From Streptacidiphilus melanogenes (GTDB taxonomy: Bacteria > Actinomycetota > Actinomycetes > Streptomycetales > Streptomycetaceae): DNA of 59,316 bases. Positions within the stretch are counted from its first letter, which is position 1, and each line of letters starts with the position of its first letter. The stretch is from assembly GCF_000787835.1 (NCBI RefSeq), contig NZ_BBPP01000028.1, positions 1 through 59,316 of the forward strand. The letters are read 5' to 3'. The position numbers and the translations under genes were made by a program. This document shows, in pieces, positions 29,019 through 37,506 of the stretch. Below the pieces are notes generated by a model. It saw nothing but the letters and a program-made list of their open reading frames with translations, was not told the origin of the DNA and searched no databases.

Positions 29019-30683
29019 TCAGTGGTGGCCGTGACCGGCGGTGATCTCGGCGTGCTCCTCGGCCGTCGGCTTCGCGATCTGGCTCTGCGGGCCGAAGTAG
29101 CCGGCGGAGAGCTTCGCGCGGAGCTTGGCCACGGCGCCGACCTTGCGCTTGACGCCGTTCTCGTCGACCGCCGGCGGCAGCTGGGCCGGGGCCTGCTGCT
29201 CGTGCGCGGTGAGGCGGTACAGCTCCTCCTGCGGCAGCTGCGCGTGCACCTCGATGAACTCGCCGTGCGGCAGGCGCTTGATCGTGCCGGTCTCGCGACC
29301 GTGCAGGATCTTGTCCTTGTCCTTGCGCTGCAGGCCCATGCACCAACGCTTGGTCACCATGAAGGCGACGACCGGGCCGACGAAGAACAGGATGCGGCAG
29401 GTCCAGGTGATCGCGTCGATCGACATGTGCAGGTGCGTGGCGAACAGGTCGTTGCCACCACCGACGAGCAGGATCAGGTACTCGGCGATCCAGGCGACGC
29501 CGAGGCCGGTACGGACCGGGGCGTTGCGCGGGCGGTCGAGGATGTGGTGCTCGCGCTTGTCACCGGTGATCCAGCCCTCCAGGAAGGGGTAGATCGCGAT
29601 GACGACGAACATCAGGCCGAAGACCACCAGCGGGATGAAGACGCCCAGCTCCAGGGTGTGACCCCAGGCGCGGATCTCCCAACCCGGCATGATGCGGATC
29701 AGGCCCTCGGAGAAGCCCATGTACCAGTCCGGCTGGGCGTCCGTGGACACCTGGTCGGGGCGGTAGGGGCCGTACGCCCAGATCGGGTTGACCGAGGCGA
29801 TCGCCGAGACGAAGGCGATGACGCCGAAGACCAGGAAGAAGAAGCCACCGGCCTTGGCCATGTAGACCGGCATCAGCGGCATGCCGACGACGTTCTTCTC
29901 GGTGCGGCCGGGGCCCGCGAACTGCGTGTGCTTGTGGTAGAAGACCAGGATCAGGTGGGCCACCAGCAGGCCCAGCATGATGCCCGGGATCAGCAGCACG
30001 TGGATCGTGAAGAAGCGCGGGATGATGTCGTTGCCCGGGAACTGACCCCCGTACAGGAACATCTGCAGGTAGGTGCCGACCAGCGGCACCGACAGGATCG
30101 CGCCCTCCATGAAGCGGATACCCGTACCGGACAGCAGGTCGTCCGGGAGGGAGTAGCCCATGAAGCCGTCGAACATGCCCAGGAACAGCAGCAGGAAGCC
30201 GAACAGCCAGTTGATCTCACGCGGCTTGCGGAACGCGCCCGTGAAGAAGACGCGCATCATGTGCACCAGCATGGCCGCGACGAAGACGATCGCCGCCCAG
30301 TGGTGGATCTGACGGATCAGCAGGCCGCCACGGACGTCGAAGCTGATGTTCAGCGCCGACTCGTACGCCTCGGACATCTTGATGCCCTGGAGCGGCGTGT
30401 AGGAGCCGTGGTAGACGACCTCGCCCATGCTGGGCTGGAAGAACAGCGTCAGGTAGACGCCGGTCAGGATGATGATGATGAAGCTGTAGAGGCAGATCTC
30501 GCCCAGCATGAACGACCAGTGGTCCGGGAAGATCTTCCGGAGGTTGGCCTTGGCCAGGCTGTAGATGCCCAGGCGACCGTCCACCCAGTCGGCGGACTTC
30601 TCACCCAGGTGCTTCTGCTCGACGCCGGCCTCGCTGTGGCCGATCTGCTCCTCGTGGGAGTCGTCGTATGCGTGAGTGCTCAT
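29019..30683 (-). CDS. qcrB: cytochrome bc1 complex cytochrome b subunit
   Basis: A 554-residue menaquinol-oxidising subunit. Residues about 55-420 hold the membrane core, with haem-ligand His residues in RQIHHWAAIVFVAAMLVHMMR and HVLLIPGIMLGLLVAHL and the Qo motif NPIWAYGPYRPD, in which the plastid/mitochondrial PEWY is replaced. A long hydrophilic C-terminal extension (about 130 residues) ends AEEHAEITAGHGHH, as in other actinobacteria. ATG 30683 overlaps the qcrA stop by 4 bp. Last gene of ctaE-qcrC-qcrA-qcrB. Confidence 0.97.
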   Translation of the reverse strand: MSTHAYDDSHEEQIGHSEAGVEQKHLGEKSADWVDGRLGIYSLAKANLRKIFPDHWSFMLGEICLYSFIIIILTGVYLTLFFQPSMGEVVYHGSYTPLQGIKMSEAYESALNISFDVRGGLLIRQIHHWAAIVFVAAMLVHMMRVFFTGAFRKPREINWLFGFLLLFLGMFDGFMGYSLPDDLLSGTGIRFMEGAILSVPLVGTYLQMFLYGGQFPGNDIIPRFFTIHVLLIPGIMLGLLVAHLILVFYHKHTQFAGPGRTEKNVVGMPLMPVYMAKAGGFFFLVFGVIAFVSAIASVNPIWAYGPYRPDQVSTDAQPDWYMGFSEGLIRIMPGWEIRAWGHTLELGVFIPLVVFGLMFVVIAIYPFLEGWITGDKREHHILDRPRNAPVRTGLGVAWIAEYLILLVGGGNDLFATHLHMSIDAITWTCRILFFVGPVVAFMVTKRWCMGLQRKDKDKILHGRETGTIKRLPHGEFIEVHAQLPQEELYRLTAHEQQAPAQLPPAVDENGVKRKVGAVAKLRAKLSAGYFGPQSQIAKPTAEEHAEITAGHGHH

Positions 30684-31747
30684 TCGCTGCGCTCCCAGAA
30701 GCCGGGGCCGACGGGAACAGTGAAGCCGTTGAGGGCCTCGAGGTTGCCGGTCGCGTCAACGCCGATCTGCAGCTGCGGCAGCGGGTGACCGGCCGGGCCG
30801 AAGATGACGCGGGCGCCGTCGGACAGGTCGAAGGTCGACTGGTGGCACGGGCAGAGGACGTGGTGCGTCTGCTGCTCGTACAGGCTGATCGGGCAACCGA
30901 CATGGGTGCAGATCTTCGAGAACGCGAGCACGCCCTCGTAGCCCCAGGCGGCCGAGCTCTTGTCCTTGATGTCGCCCGGCTGCAGACGGACCAGCATGAG
31001 CGCGTCCTTGGCGATGCGGACCTGGAAGTCCTCGTCGTCCTCGGACAGGTCCTGCGGCATCGCGAAGGTCAGCGAACCGACCTCCACATCGGAGGCCTTG
31101 ATGGGCTCACCGGTGTTCATGTTCTTCAGGAGCATGCCGGCCTTCCAGCCGGTCGTGTCCAGCTTCTTCTCCGGCAGCGGACCGAGGTCGCGGAAGAGCA
31201 CGACCGCGGAGAGCGGGACCATCGCCATGGCGCCGATCATCGTGTTGCGGATCAGCTTGCGACGGCCGAAGCCCGACTCCTTGGTGCCCTGGCGGAAGTC
31301 GGCGAAGACCTGCTCGCGGACCTCGGGGGTCGACTCGATCGGGTGACGCTCGGCGATGTGCTCCTCGTCCGACATCAGCGTGCGGGCCCAGTGGACCGCG
31401 CCCGCGCCGATGGCGAAGAGCGAGATGCCGAGGGTGACGCCGAGCGCGAAGTTCAGCGGGGAGACGTCGCCGACCGGCCAGACGTAGACGTGGTGCGTCG
31501 GTCCCGGCTTGAAGATGACGTAGCTGGCGATGAAGCCGACAGTCGCCAGCATCGACAGCAGGAACCACGTCGCGACCTGGCGCTCCGCACGGCGGGCGGC
31601 CTTCTCGTCGATGTCGGTACGGCGGTGCTCGTGGGGCGGCAGGCCCGGGTCGGCGAAGTATCCGTCCTTGCTGACGACGGGTCCGCCCCCGTGGCCGTGC
31701 GTGGCCTCCGGCAGGTGTTCTTCAGACATGTTGTCCTGGCTCGTCAT
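30680..31747 (-). CDS. qcrA: cytochrome bc1 complex Rieske iron-sulfur subunit
   Basis: A 355-residue subunit with a His-rich N-terminus, three membrane helices (about residues 60-78, 100-120 and 168-185) and a C-terminal Rieske domain. Cluster ligands are Cys280-Thr-His282 with Cys285, and Cys299-Pro-Cys301-His302. It passes electrons from menaquinol to cytochrome c1. Three helices are typical of actinobacterial QcrA, against one in other bacteria. The ATG at 31747 overlaps the qcrC stop by 4 bp, and its stop overlaps the qcrB start. Confidence 0.97.
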   Translation of the reverse strand: MTSQDNMSEEHLPEATHGHGGGPVVSKDGYFADPGLPPHEHRRTDIDEKAARRAERQVATWFLLSMLATVGFIASYVIFKPGPTHHVYVWPVGDVSPLNFALGVTLGISLFAIGAGAVHWARTLMSDEEHIAERHPIESTPEVREQVFADFRQGTKESGFGRRKLIRNTMIGAMAMVPLSAVVLFRDLGPLPEKKLDTTGWKAGMLLKNMNTGEPIKASDVEVGSLTFAMPQDLSEDDEDFQVRIAKDALMLVRLQPGDIKDKSSAAWGYEGVLAFSKICTHVGCPISLYEQQTHHVLCPCHQSTFDLSDGARVIFGPAGHPLPQLQIGVDATGNLEALNGFTVPVGPGFWERSE

Positions 31748-32547
31748 GACTTCTTGGCCTTGGGGGTGCGGGCGGCGATCCAGATCGCGGTGCCGATCAG
31801 GGCGCCCAGCGCGAAGATCCACCCGAAGAGACCCTCGGAGACCGGGCCGATCGCGCCCAGGGTCATACCGCCGTAGCTCGGGTTGGTGTCGCTGTTCGTC
31901 GCGTGCTGGACGTAAGCGATGATGTCCTTCTTCTGCTGCTCCGGCATGGTGGAGTTGGGGAAGGACGGCATGTTCTGCGGGCCGGTCAGCATGGCCTCGT
32001 AGATGTGCTTGGCGCTGACGCCAGCGAGGCTCGGCGCGTACTTGCCCTCGCTGAGGGCGCCGCCGGCGCCGGCGAAGTTGTGGCACTGCGCGCAGTTGGT
32101 GCGGAAGAGCTCGCCACCCGCGGCGACGTTTCCGCCGGAGTACTGGTCCTGGGTCGGGATGACCGGGCCGGCGCCGAGCGTGGCGACAAAGGCCGCCATC
32201 TGGTCGATCTGGGCCTGGTTGTAGATGACCTTCTTGCTCGGGACCTGCGCGCCGGGCTGCTGCGCGGGCATGCGGCCCGTGCCGACCTGGAAGTCGACGG
32301 CCGCGGAGCCGACGCCCACCAGGGACGGGCCGAGGTTGGTGCCTTCGCCGTTCAGACCGTGGCAGCTGGCACAGCCGACCTGGAACAGCCGCTTGCCCTC
32401 CTCGACCTGGAGGGACTGGCTGGCATCGGCCGAGGCGCTGCTGGTCGGCGCGAGCGCCGCCCACAGCCCCCCGGTGAGCGCCAGGGCGAAGATGAGGACG
32501 ACGAGCGCTGCCAGCGGGTGGCGCCGTCGTGCGGAGAGCTTTTTCAC
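31744..32547 (-). CDS. qcrC: dihaem cytochrome c subunit of the bc1 complex
   Basis: A 267-residue subunit with an N-terminal signal anchor, two class I cytochrome c domains and a C-terminal membrane helix (GLFGWIFALGALIGTAIWIA). Haem-binding motifs are CASCH (Cys59, Cys62, His63) and CAQCH (Cys152, Cys155, His156). The second haem replaces soluble cytochrome c in electron transfer to CuA of CtaC. The start at 32547 is GTG. It overlaps qcrA by 4 bp and lies 72 bp downstream of ctaE. Confidence 0.97.
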   Translation of the reverse strand: MKKLSARRRHPLAALVVLIFALALTGGLWAALAPTSSASADASQSLQVEEGKRLFQVGCASCHGLNGEGTNLGPSLVGVGSAAVDFQVGTGRMPAQQPGAQVPSKKVIYNQAQIDQMAAFVATLGAGPVIPTQDQYSGGNVAAGGELFRTNCAQCHNFAGAGGALSEGKYAPSLAGVSAKHIYEAMLTGPQNMPSFPNSTMPEQQKKDIIAYVQHATNSDTNPSYGGMTLGAIGPVSEGLFGWIFALGALIGTAIWIAARTPKAKKS

Positions 32548-32619
32548 GGAATAAACCCCGGTGTGAGGATCTGGAGCGTCTGGAGAGTCCGGTAGACCGT
32601 CCCTGACGGTCCGACCCTG

Positions 32620-33240
32620 CTACTTGATCAGATAGATGGTCGCGAAGAGGCCGATCCAGACCACGTCGACGAAGTGCCAGTAGTAGGACACGACGATCGC
32701 CGCGGTCGCCTGCTCGTGAGTGAACCTCTTGGCCGCGTAGGTCCGGCCGAGGACCAGCAGGAACGCGATCAGACCACCCGTCACGTGCATCCCGTGGAAG
32801 CCGGTGGTGAGGTAGAACACCGAGCCGTAGGGCGAGGACGACAGCGAGAGGCCGTCGTGCTTCACCAGCTCCGTGTACTCGTAGATCTGACCGCCGATGA
32901 ACATCGCGCCCATGATGAAGGTCACGATGAACCAGGCCCGGAGCTTCTTCACGTCGCCGCGCTCGGCGGCGAAGACACCCATCTGGCAGGTGAACGAGGA
33001 GAGCACCAGGATCGTGGTGTTCACGGAGGAGAAGGGAACGTTCAGCGCGTCGTTCTGCGAGTGCCAGAAGGCGGTACCCGTCACCGAACGAAGCGTGAAG
33101 TACATCGCGAAGAGGGCCGCGAAGAACATCAGCTCGGAACTCAGCCAGACGATGGTTCCGACGCTGGTGAGGTTCGGCCGGTTGACCGAACCGTGCGCGT
33201 GCCCGGTTTCTACTGCAGTTGCTGTCGCCACGACCGACAT
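32620..33240 (-). CDS. ctaE: cytochrome c oxidase subunit III
   Basis: A 206-residue membrane protein with five helices. Segments such as [32 protein letters not shown] and the C-terminal [22 protein letters not shown] (residues 185-206) are typical of subunit III of the aa3 oxidase. First gene of the ctaE-qcrC-qcrA-qcrB operon. The ATG at 33240 lies at the top of a perfect hairpin in the mRNA, with AAGGGA upstream as probable ribosome-binding site. Confidence 0.97.
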   Translation of the reverse strand: MSVVATATAVETGHAHGSVNRPNLTSVGTIVWLSSELMFFAALFAMYFTLRSVTGTAFWHSQNDALNVPFSSVNTTILVLSSFTCQMGVFAAERGDVKKLRAWFIVTFIMGAMFIGGQIYEYTELVKHDGLSLSSSPYGSVFYLTTGFHGMHVTGGLIAFLLVLGRTYAAKRFTHEQATAAIVVSYYWHFVDVVWIGLFATIYLIK

Positions 33241-33250
33241 TATGTCGGTC
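33232..33250 (-). promoter_or_regulatory. hairpin spanning the ctaE start codon
   Basis: GACCGACA-TTA-TGTCGGTC, an 8-3-8 perfect palindrome. On the ctaE mRNA the AUG falls across the loop and the first bases of the 3' arm, so the folded form would mask initiation. The 297-bp region from 33241 to 33537 is otherwise a divergent promoter region without a gene. Confidence 0.5.
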
Positions 33251-33537
33251 CCTTATTCCGCACTAACGCCGGGGGGTCTTCCTCGGTGTGTCTGGGGTGT
33301 GACGTACCCTCCGACGCCGCGTCCGGCCAGGTCGGAGCGGGCGCGCCACACCGCCGGGCGACCCGGTGTCGCCCGAAGTGGTGAAGCAGGTGCCGCTGTC
33401 CGGACCTTCCTATCAGAGATCGTCGTTCACCCGGTGTTGTGGCGCGCGGGACGCGAGTAGCATCCGAACCGAGCACCGCGCAGTGGTCCACGTCTCATAT
33501 CCGGGCGAGCACCGTCCCTCAAGGGAGCGTACGAGCG

Positions 33538-33948
33538 ATGGCACTGAACATCCTTGTCTACAGCGACGACCGCAACACCCGGGAGCAGGTCCGCCTGGCC
33601 CTGGGCAAGCGGCCGGACGCGGAGCTGCCGGAGCTCGCCTACCTGGAGTGCGCGACGGCCCCGGCCGTGGTCCGGGCCTTGGACGAGTACGAGAAGGGCT
33701 CCCGCCGGATCGACCTGCTGGTGCTGGACGGCGAGGCGGTGCCGCTGGGCGGCATGGGTCTGACCCGCCAGCTCAAGGAGGAGATCTACCAGTGCCCGCC
33801 GGTGCTGGTGCTGATCGGCCGCCCCCAGGACTCCTGGCTCGCCACGTGGAGCCACGCCGACGCGGCGGTCCCCGCCCCGATCGACCCGGTCGCCCTCGTC
33901 GGCGCGGCCACCGCGCTGCTGCGCGGACGCGCGGGCCTGGCCGCCTGA
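33538..33948 (+). CDS. degenerate receiver-domain (response regulator-like) protein
   Basis: A 136-residue single-domain protein with the CheY fold pattern. The acidic pair is at Asp10-Asp11 (VYSDDRNTR) and the phospho-acceptor position is Asp64 (LLVLDGEAV). The conserved Lys near beta-5 is replaced: the usual KP is AP (VPAPIDP, Ala113). The conserved Thr/Ser is also not evident (LIGRPQD). No output domain is present. The gene lies between ctaE and trpD, and no histidine kinase is adjacent. It is probably a phosphorylation-independent or structural signalling module. ATG at 33538 with GGGAG upstream. Confidence 0.75.
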   Translation: MALNILVYSDDRNTREQVRLALGKRPDAELPELAYLECATAPAVVRALDEYEKGSRRIDLLVLDGEAVPLGGMGLTRQLKEEIYQCPPVLVLIGRPQDSWLATWSHADAAVPAPIDPVALVGAATALLRGRAGLAA

Positions 33949-34077
33949 GGGTCCGGCTGCCCCAAGGATCCGGCCGCCTGAGAAATCTTGCGGCGTGAGA
34001 TGTGTCGTCCTCCCCCCTGTCCCGCTCGATAGGCTGGGGTCGTCTTGATCGACCCCGGCCTTCGAGAGGCGACAGTC

Positions 34078-35148
34078 ATGGTGCACTCCACTCCTGCGTT
34101 CGGCGGCGACGACCCCGCGCGGGTGCGCACCTGGCCGGACGTCCTGATGCCGCTGCTCTCCGGTGAGAACCTGACGGCGGACGACACCGCCTGGGCGATG
34201 GACCAGATCTTCTCCGGCGAGGCGACCCCCGCCCAGGTGGCCGGCTTCATGGTCGCCATGCGGGCCAAGGGCGAGACGGTCGAGGAGGTCTCCGGCCTGG
34301 TCGACGCGATGTACGCGCACGCGACGGTGATCGAGGTCCCCGGTCCGGCGGTGGACATCGTCGGCACCGGAGGCGACCGCGCCAAGACCGTCAACATCTC
34401 CACCATGTCCGCGATCGTCGCGGCGGGCGCGGGCGCGCGGATCGCCAAGCACGGCAACCGTGCGGCGTCCAGCGCGAGCGGCGCGACCGACGTGCTGGAG
34501 AAGCTCGGCGTCAACCTGGCGCTGACGCCGCGTCGGGTCGCGGAGGTCGCCGTCGAGACGGGCATCACCTACTGCCCGGCCCCCGTCTTCCACCCCTCCA
34601 TGCGCCACGCGGCGACGGCGCGCGGGGATCTGCGCATCCCGACCTTCTTCAACCTGCTCGGCCCGCTCACCAACCCGGCCCGGGTCGGCGCGAACGCGGT
34701 CGGCTGCTTCGACCCGCGCATGGCCGGCCTGATCGCCGGCGTCCTGGCACGCCGCGGCAACTCCTCGCTGGTCTTCCGCGGCGACGACGGCCTCGACGAG
34801 CTGACCATCACCACGACCTCGACGGTCTGGCGGGTGCGCGACGGCGAGGTCGAGCGCTTCTCCTTCGACCCGCGCGACGTCGGCATCGCCCTCGCCCCCA
34901 TCGAGGCGCTGCGCGGCGCGGACCCCGCGTACAACGCGGAGGTGGCCCGCCGCGTCCTCGCGGGCGAGCGCGGACCGGTCCGCGACGCGGTCGTGCTGAA
35001 CAGCGCGTCCGCGCTGGTGGCCCTCGCCCCGACGGACGCGCCCTTCGTCGACCAGATGCGCGCCGCGATGGACCGTACGGCGGAGTCCCTCGACTCGGGC
35101 GCGGCGGAGCGCAAGCTCGCGGAGTGGTCGAAGGCGACGCAGGCGTAG
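34078..35148 (+). CDS. trpD: anthranilate phosphoribosyltransferase
   Basis: A 356-residue enzyme of tryptophan synthesis that transfers phosphoribose to anthranilate. The PRPP-binding motif [18 protein letters not shown] and the segments [18 protein letters not shown] and [15 protein letters not shown] are clear. The open frame extends upstream to 34045, but ATG 34078 has GAGAGG upstream and gives the normal length. It is detached from other trp genes, as in M. tuberculosis, where trpD (Rv2192c) also lies next to ctaE. Confidence 0.96.
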   Translation: MVHSTPAFGGDDPARVRTWPDVLMPLLSGENLTADDTAWAMDQIFSGEATPAQVAGFMVAMRAKGETVEEVSGLVDAMYAHATVIEVPGPAVDIVGTGGDRAKTVNISTMSAIVAAGAGARIAKHGNRAASSASGATDVLEKLGVNLALTPRRVAEVAVETGITYCPAPVFHPSMRHAATARGDLRIPTFFNLLGPLTNPARVGANAVGCFDPRMAGLIAGVLARRGNSSLVFRGDDGLDELTITTTSTVWRVRDGEVERFSFDPRDVGIALAPIEALRGADPAYNAEVARRVLAGERGPVRDAVVLNSASALVALAPTDAPFVDQMRAAMDRTAESLDSGAAERKLAEWSKATQA

Positions 35149-35150
35149 GC

Positions 35151-35215
35151 CCCCCGGGGGCGCGAGGCCGCACATCAGCCGAGCCCCGCGCCCCTGGCGG
35201 TTTCTCACATGCCGG
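35151..35215. repeat. intergenic palindromic repeat/terminator after trpD
   Basis: Arms GGGGCGCG (35157-35164) and CGCGCCCC (35187-35194) flank 22 nt; the adjoining GGTTTCTC is the complement of GAGAAACC seen at 18792. It probably acts as the trpD terminator and belongs to the same repeat family as 18785-18930. Confidence 0.45.
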
Positions 35216-35247
35216 ACCGGTTCTCGTCCACCCCATGAGCCTTCTGG

Positions 35248-35253
35248 CATACT
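35248..35253 (+). promoter_or_regulatory. -10 element of the riboswitch transcript
   Basis: TGG-CATACT resembles an extended -10 element and would start transcription close to 35260, at the 5' edge of the riboswitch aptamer. No good -35 hexamer was found. Confidence 0.4.
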
Positions 35254-35261
35254 CCTGTTCA

Positions 35262-35386
35262 GGTCACGAGTGACAGCACGCGGAGCGATGGTTCCGCTGA
35301 AGCCCCGGCTCGCTGTCCGGCAACCCTCCGACCGTGGTGGGGTGCCTCCGGGTGACGACCAGGCCTGCGGCGAGGTGCCGCCAGGC
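35262..35386 (+). ncRNA. SAM-IV riboswitch
   Basis: The leader has the conserved core of the SAM-I/SAM-IV clan: outer stem GGTC (35262) with GACC (ending 35360), GAGTGACAGCAC, then AAGCCCCGGCTCGCTGTCCG, GGCAACCCTCC and GTGGTGGGGTGCCTCCGGGTGA. A further hairpin GCCTGCGGC/GCCGCCAGGC (about 35363-35386) lies 3' of the core, as in actinobacterial SAM-IV. It lies about 140 nt upstream of the class V aminotransferase gene, which it should switch off when S-adenosylmethionine is abundant. Confidence 0.88.
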
Positions 35387-35470
35387 AAGCGCGTGTCCTC
35401 CGAGGAGTTCTCCCGTGCAGAAGCGAATGCGGTAGAGGCCGTCCAGGCCTCCACATCTCCGTACACCCAT

Positions 35471-35520
35471 GCCCCGTGAGCAGGGGCTGTTTCGCCATAC
35501 CCATGTGCAGCCTCCGGAGG
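35471..35520 (+). promoter_or_regulatory. expression platform: hairpin and palindromic Shine-Dalgarno
   Basis: A hairpin GCCCC-7 nt-GGGGC (35471-35487) is followed by CCTCCGGAGG (35511-35520), in which the GGAGG ribosome-binding site is paired with its own complement CCTCC. The start codon is at 35528. Switch control could act by freeing or hiding this site, or by attenuation at the first hairpin. Confidence 0.45.
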
Positions 35521-35527
35521 TACCGCC

Positions 35528-36895
35528 ATGTCTGTCGTCGCCCGTAATGTCACTGTTTGCTCCCCTCTCCCCGTCCTCGGCAGCGGCGTCGAGGTGCCGC
35601 TCGTCAGCGGCGAGAAGGTCACCTACGCCGCGCTCGACTACGCCGCCAGCGCGCCCGCGCTCCAGCGCGTGTGGGACGACGTCGCCGCCTACGCGCCGTA
35701 CTACGGCAGCGTGCACCGCGGGGCGGGGTACCTCTCGCAGCTGTCCACCGACCTGTTCGAGCAGAGCCGCGCGACCGTCGCCGAGTTCCTGGACCTGCGC
35801 GAGGACGACCAGGTCGTCTTCACCCGGGCGACCACCGACTCACTGAACCTGCTGGCCGGCGTGCTGCCGAGCGGCACGCGGGTCTTCGCGTTCGAGACCG
35901 AGCACCACGCGTCCCTGCTGCCCTGGCCGGGCCGCGGGTTGGAGGTCGCGTACCTGCGCGCGCCGCGCTCCCCGCACGAGGCCGTCGCCGCGCTGGACGC
36001 CGCGCTGACCGCGGCGGGTGAGGGGCCGAAGCTGGTCTGCGTGACCGGCGCGTCCAACGTGACGGGGGAGATCTGGCCGGTCGCCGAGCTCGCCGCCGTC
36101 GCCCACGCGCACGGCGCGCGCATCGTGCTGGACGCGGCCCAGCTCGCGCCGCACCACCGGGTCTCCGTGCGGGAGTTGGACGTGGACTGGGTGGCCTTCT
36201 CCGGGCACAAGCTGTACGCGCCGTTCGGCGCGGGTGTGCTGGCGGGGCGGGCGGACTGGCTGGACGAGGCCGAGCCGTACCTGGCGGGCGGCGGCGCGAG
36301 CCGCACCGTCGCGCGGAAGACGGACGGCTCGGTGGCCGTCGAGTGGCACCGGGGCCCGGCGCGGCACGAGGCCGGCTCGCCGAACGTCATCGGCGCCTAC
36401 GCGATCGCCTCCGCCTGCCGGGCGCTGGCGGAGGCGGGGCTGGACTCCCTGCACGCGCGTGAGCAGCTGCTGATCGAGCGGCTGCGCGCGGGGCTCGCCG
36501 AGGTCCCCGAGGTGCGGGTGCTGACGCTGTTCGGGGAGGACCACCCGCGGGTGGGTGTGCTCTCCTTCGTGGTGCAGGGCTGGAACAGCTCGCACTTCGC
36601 CGCGGCGCTCTCGGCCGAGTACGGCATCGGGGTGCGCGACGGGCTGTTCTGCGCGCACCCGCTGGTCCGCACGCTGCTCGGCGGCGAGGAGACGGCGCCC
36701 GGCGAGTGCGGCGCGCCGGAGCCGTCGCTGCCGGGGGAGCGCAGCCTGAACGCGATCCGGGTGAGCTTCGGCGCGGGCACGCCGGAGGAGCACGTGGACC
36801 GGTTCCTGGCGGCGGTGCGGGAGCTGGTCGGCAACGGCTCGGCGTGGTCCTACCGCACCGAGGGCGGCCGCTGCGTGCCGGACACCCGCCGCTGA
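35528..36895 (+). CDS. class V aminotransferase / group II cysteine desulfurase-like enzyme
   Basis: A 455-residue PLP enzyme. Lys228 in AFSGHKLYAPFG is the PLP lysine; RATTDSLNLLA and FETEHHASLLPW bind cofactor. A segment VRDGLFCAHPLVRTLL matches the active-site Cys region of SufS/CsdA (RxGxxCAxPL). It may release sulfur from cysteine or act on a related amino acid. The SAM-IV riboswitch in its leader ties it to methionine/SAM or sulfur metabolism. There are no suf genes beside it. It is distinct from the group I type desulfurase-TusA fusion at 18940-20349. Confidence 0.88.
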   Translation: MSVVARNVTVCSPLPVLGSGVEVPLVSGEKVTYAALDYAASAPALQRVWDDVAAYAPYYGSVHRGAGYLSQLSTDLFEQSRATVAEFLDLREDDQVVFTRATTDSLNLLAGVLPSGTRVFAFETEHHASLLPWPGRGLEVAYLRAPRSPHEAVAALDAALTAAGEGPKLVCVTGASNVTGEIWPVAELAAVAHAHGARIVLDAAQLAPHHRVSVRELDVDWVAFSGHKLYAPFGAGVLAGRADWLDEAEPYLAGGGASRTVARKTDGSVAVEWHRGPARHEAGSPNVIGAYAIASACRALAEAGLDSLHAREQLLIERLRAGLAEVPEVRVLTLFGEDHPRVGVLSFVVQGWNSSHFAAALSAEYGIGVRDGLFCAHPLVRTLLGGEETAPGECGAPEPSLPGERSLNAIRVSFGAGTPEEHVDRFLAAVRELVGNGSAWSYRTEGGRCVPDTRR

Positions 36896-36927
36896 GCCGT
36901 GCCGTGGGGCCGAGCCGTGCCGCGCGC

Positions 36928-37209
36928 TCAGTCGTCCAGGCCGATGGCGAACGCCGCGTCGAGGTCGTGCTTGGAGTACGTGCGGAAGGCCACGTGGGTC
37001 TCCGTGTGCTCCACGCCGGGCACCTTGTTGACCTGACCGGGGATCACATCGGCCAGCTCCTCGTGGGCGCGGACGCGCACGATCGCAATCAGGTCCCACC
37101 CGCCGGTGACGGAGTAGACCTCGGTGACGCTCTCCAGGGCGGCGATCTGCTCGGCGATCTCGGGGATCCGGTCGACGCTGGTCTTGACGAGCACGATGGC
37201 GGTGATCAC
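36928..37209 (-). CDS. stand-alone Lrp/AsnC ligand-binding (RAM) domain protein
   Basis: A 93-residue protein made only of the AsnC C-terminal ligand-binding domain: VITAIVLVKTSVDRIPEIAE at the start and VTGGWDLIAIVRVRAHEELA with the typical Gly-rich effector region. The DNA-binding helix-turn-helix of full-length Lrp is absent. Such proteins bind small molecules and form dimers or octamers. The GTG at 37209 has AGGAG 5 nt upstream. It lies 36 nt downstream of the small membrane protein gene on the same strand, so it may be the last gene of the rhomboid/type VII operon. Confidence 0.88.
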   Translation of the reverse strand: MITAIVLVKTSVDRIPEIAEQIAALESVTEVYSVTGGWDLIAIVRVRAHEELADVIPGQVNKVPGVEHTETHVAFRTYSKHDLDAAFAIGLDD

Positions 37210-37245
37210 GGAGTCTCCTGTCGGCGGGGGCATGCGGTGACCATG

Positions 37246-37506
37246 CTAGGCGAGCCAGAACCCGAGCCCGGCGATTCCTGCCCCGATGAGCAGGACCAGC
37301 AGGCCGGGCACGTGGTTGGCCGGCTTCGTCGCCACCTTGCCGAGCTTCACGGCGAGGACGAGCCCGCAGCCCGCCAGCAGCAGGCCCAGCGCGATCAGCG
37401 GAACGCCGACGAGCAGGCCCCAGTGCATGCTGCCGTGGCCGCCGCCGCCCTGCGGAGGGATGCTTCCGCCCGCGAGCGGCCACGTCGAGGAGGGGAGGGT
37501 GCTCAC
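37246..37506 (-). CDS. small two-helix membrane protein
   Basis: An 86-residue protein with a short Ser/Pro/Gly-rich N-terminus and two hydrophobic helices (LLVGVPLIALGLLLAGCGLV and VPGLLVLLIGAGIAGLGFWL). I recognise no family. The GTG start at 37506 overlaps the stop codon of the upstream gene by 4 bp (GTGA), so translation is coupled to the type VII substrate-like protein. It may be a membrane partner of that protein. Confidence 0.75.
   Translation of the reverse strand: MSTLPSSTWPLAGGSIPPQGGGGHGSMHWGLLVGVPLIALGLLLAGCGLVLAVKLGKVATKPANHVPGLLVLLIGAGIAGLGFWLA

Noticed and set aside
29022-30788. Plus-strand open frame of about 590 codons opposite qcrB
   Set aside because: A shadow of the qcrB reading frame: composition is Asp/Gln/His/Val-rich with no fold, and qcrB is unambiguous.
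33240-33537. A small gene in the ctaE/receiver divergent region
   Set aside because: Short open frames exist on both strands but none has a ribosome-binding site or sensible composition.
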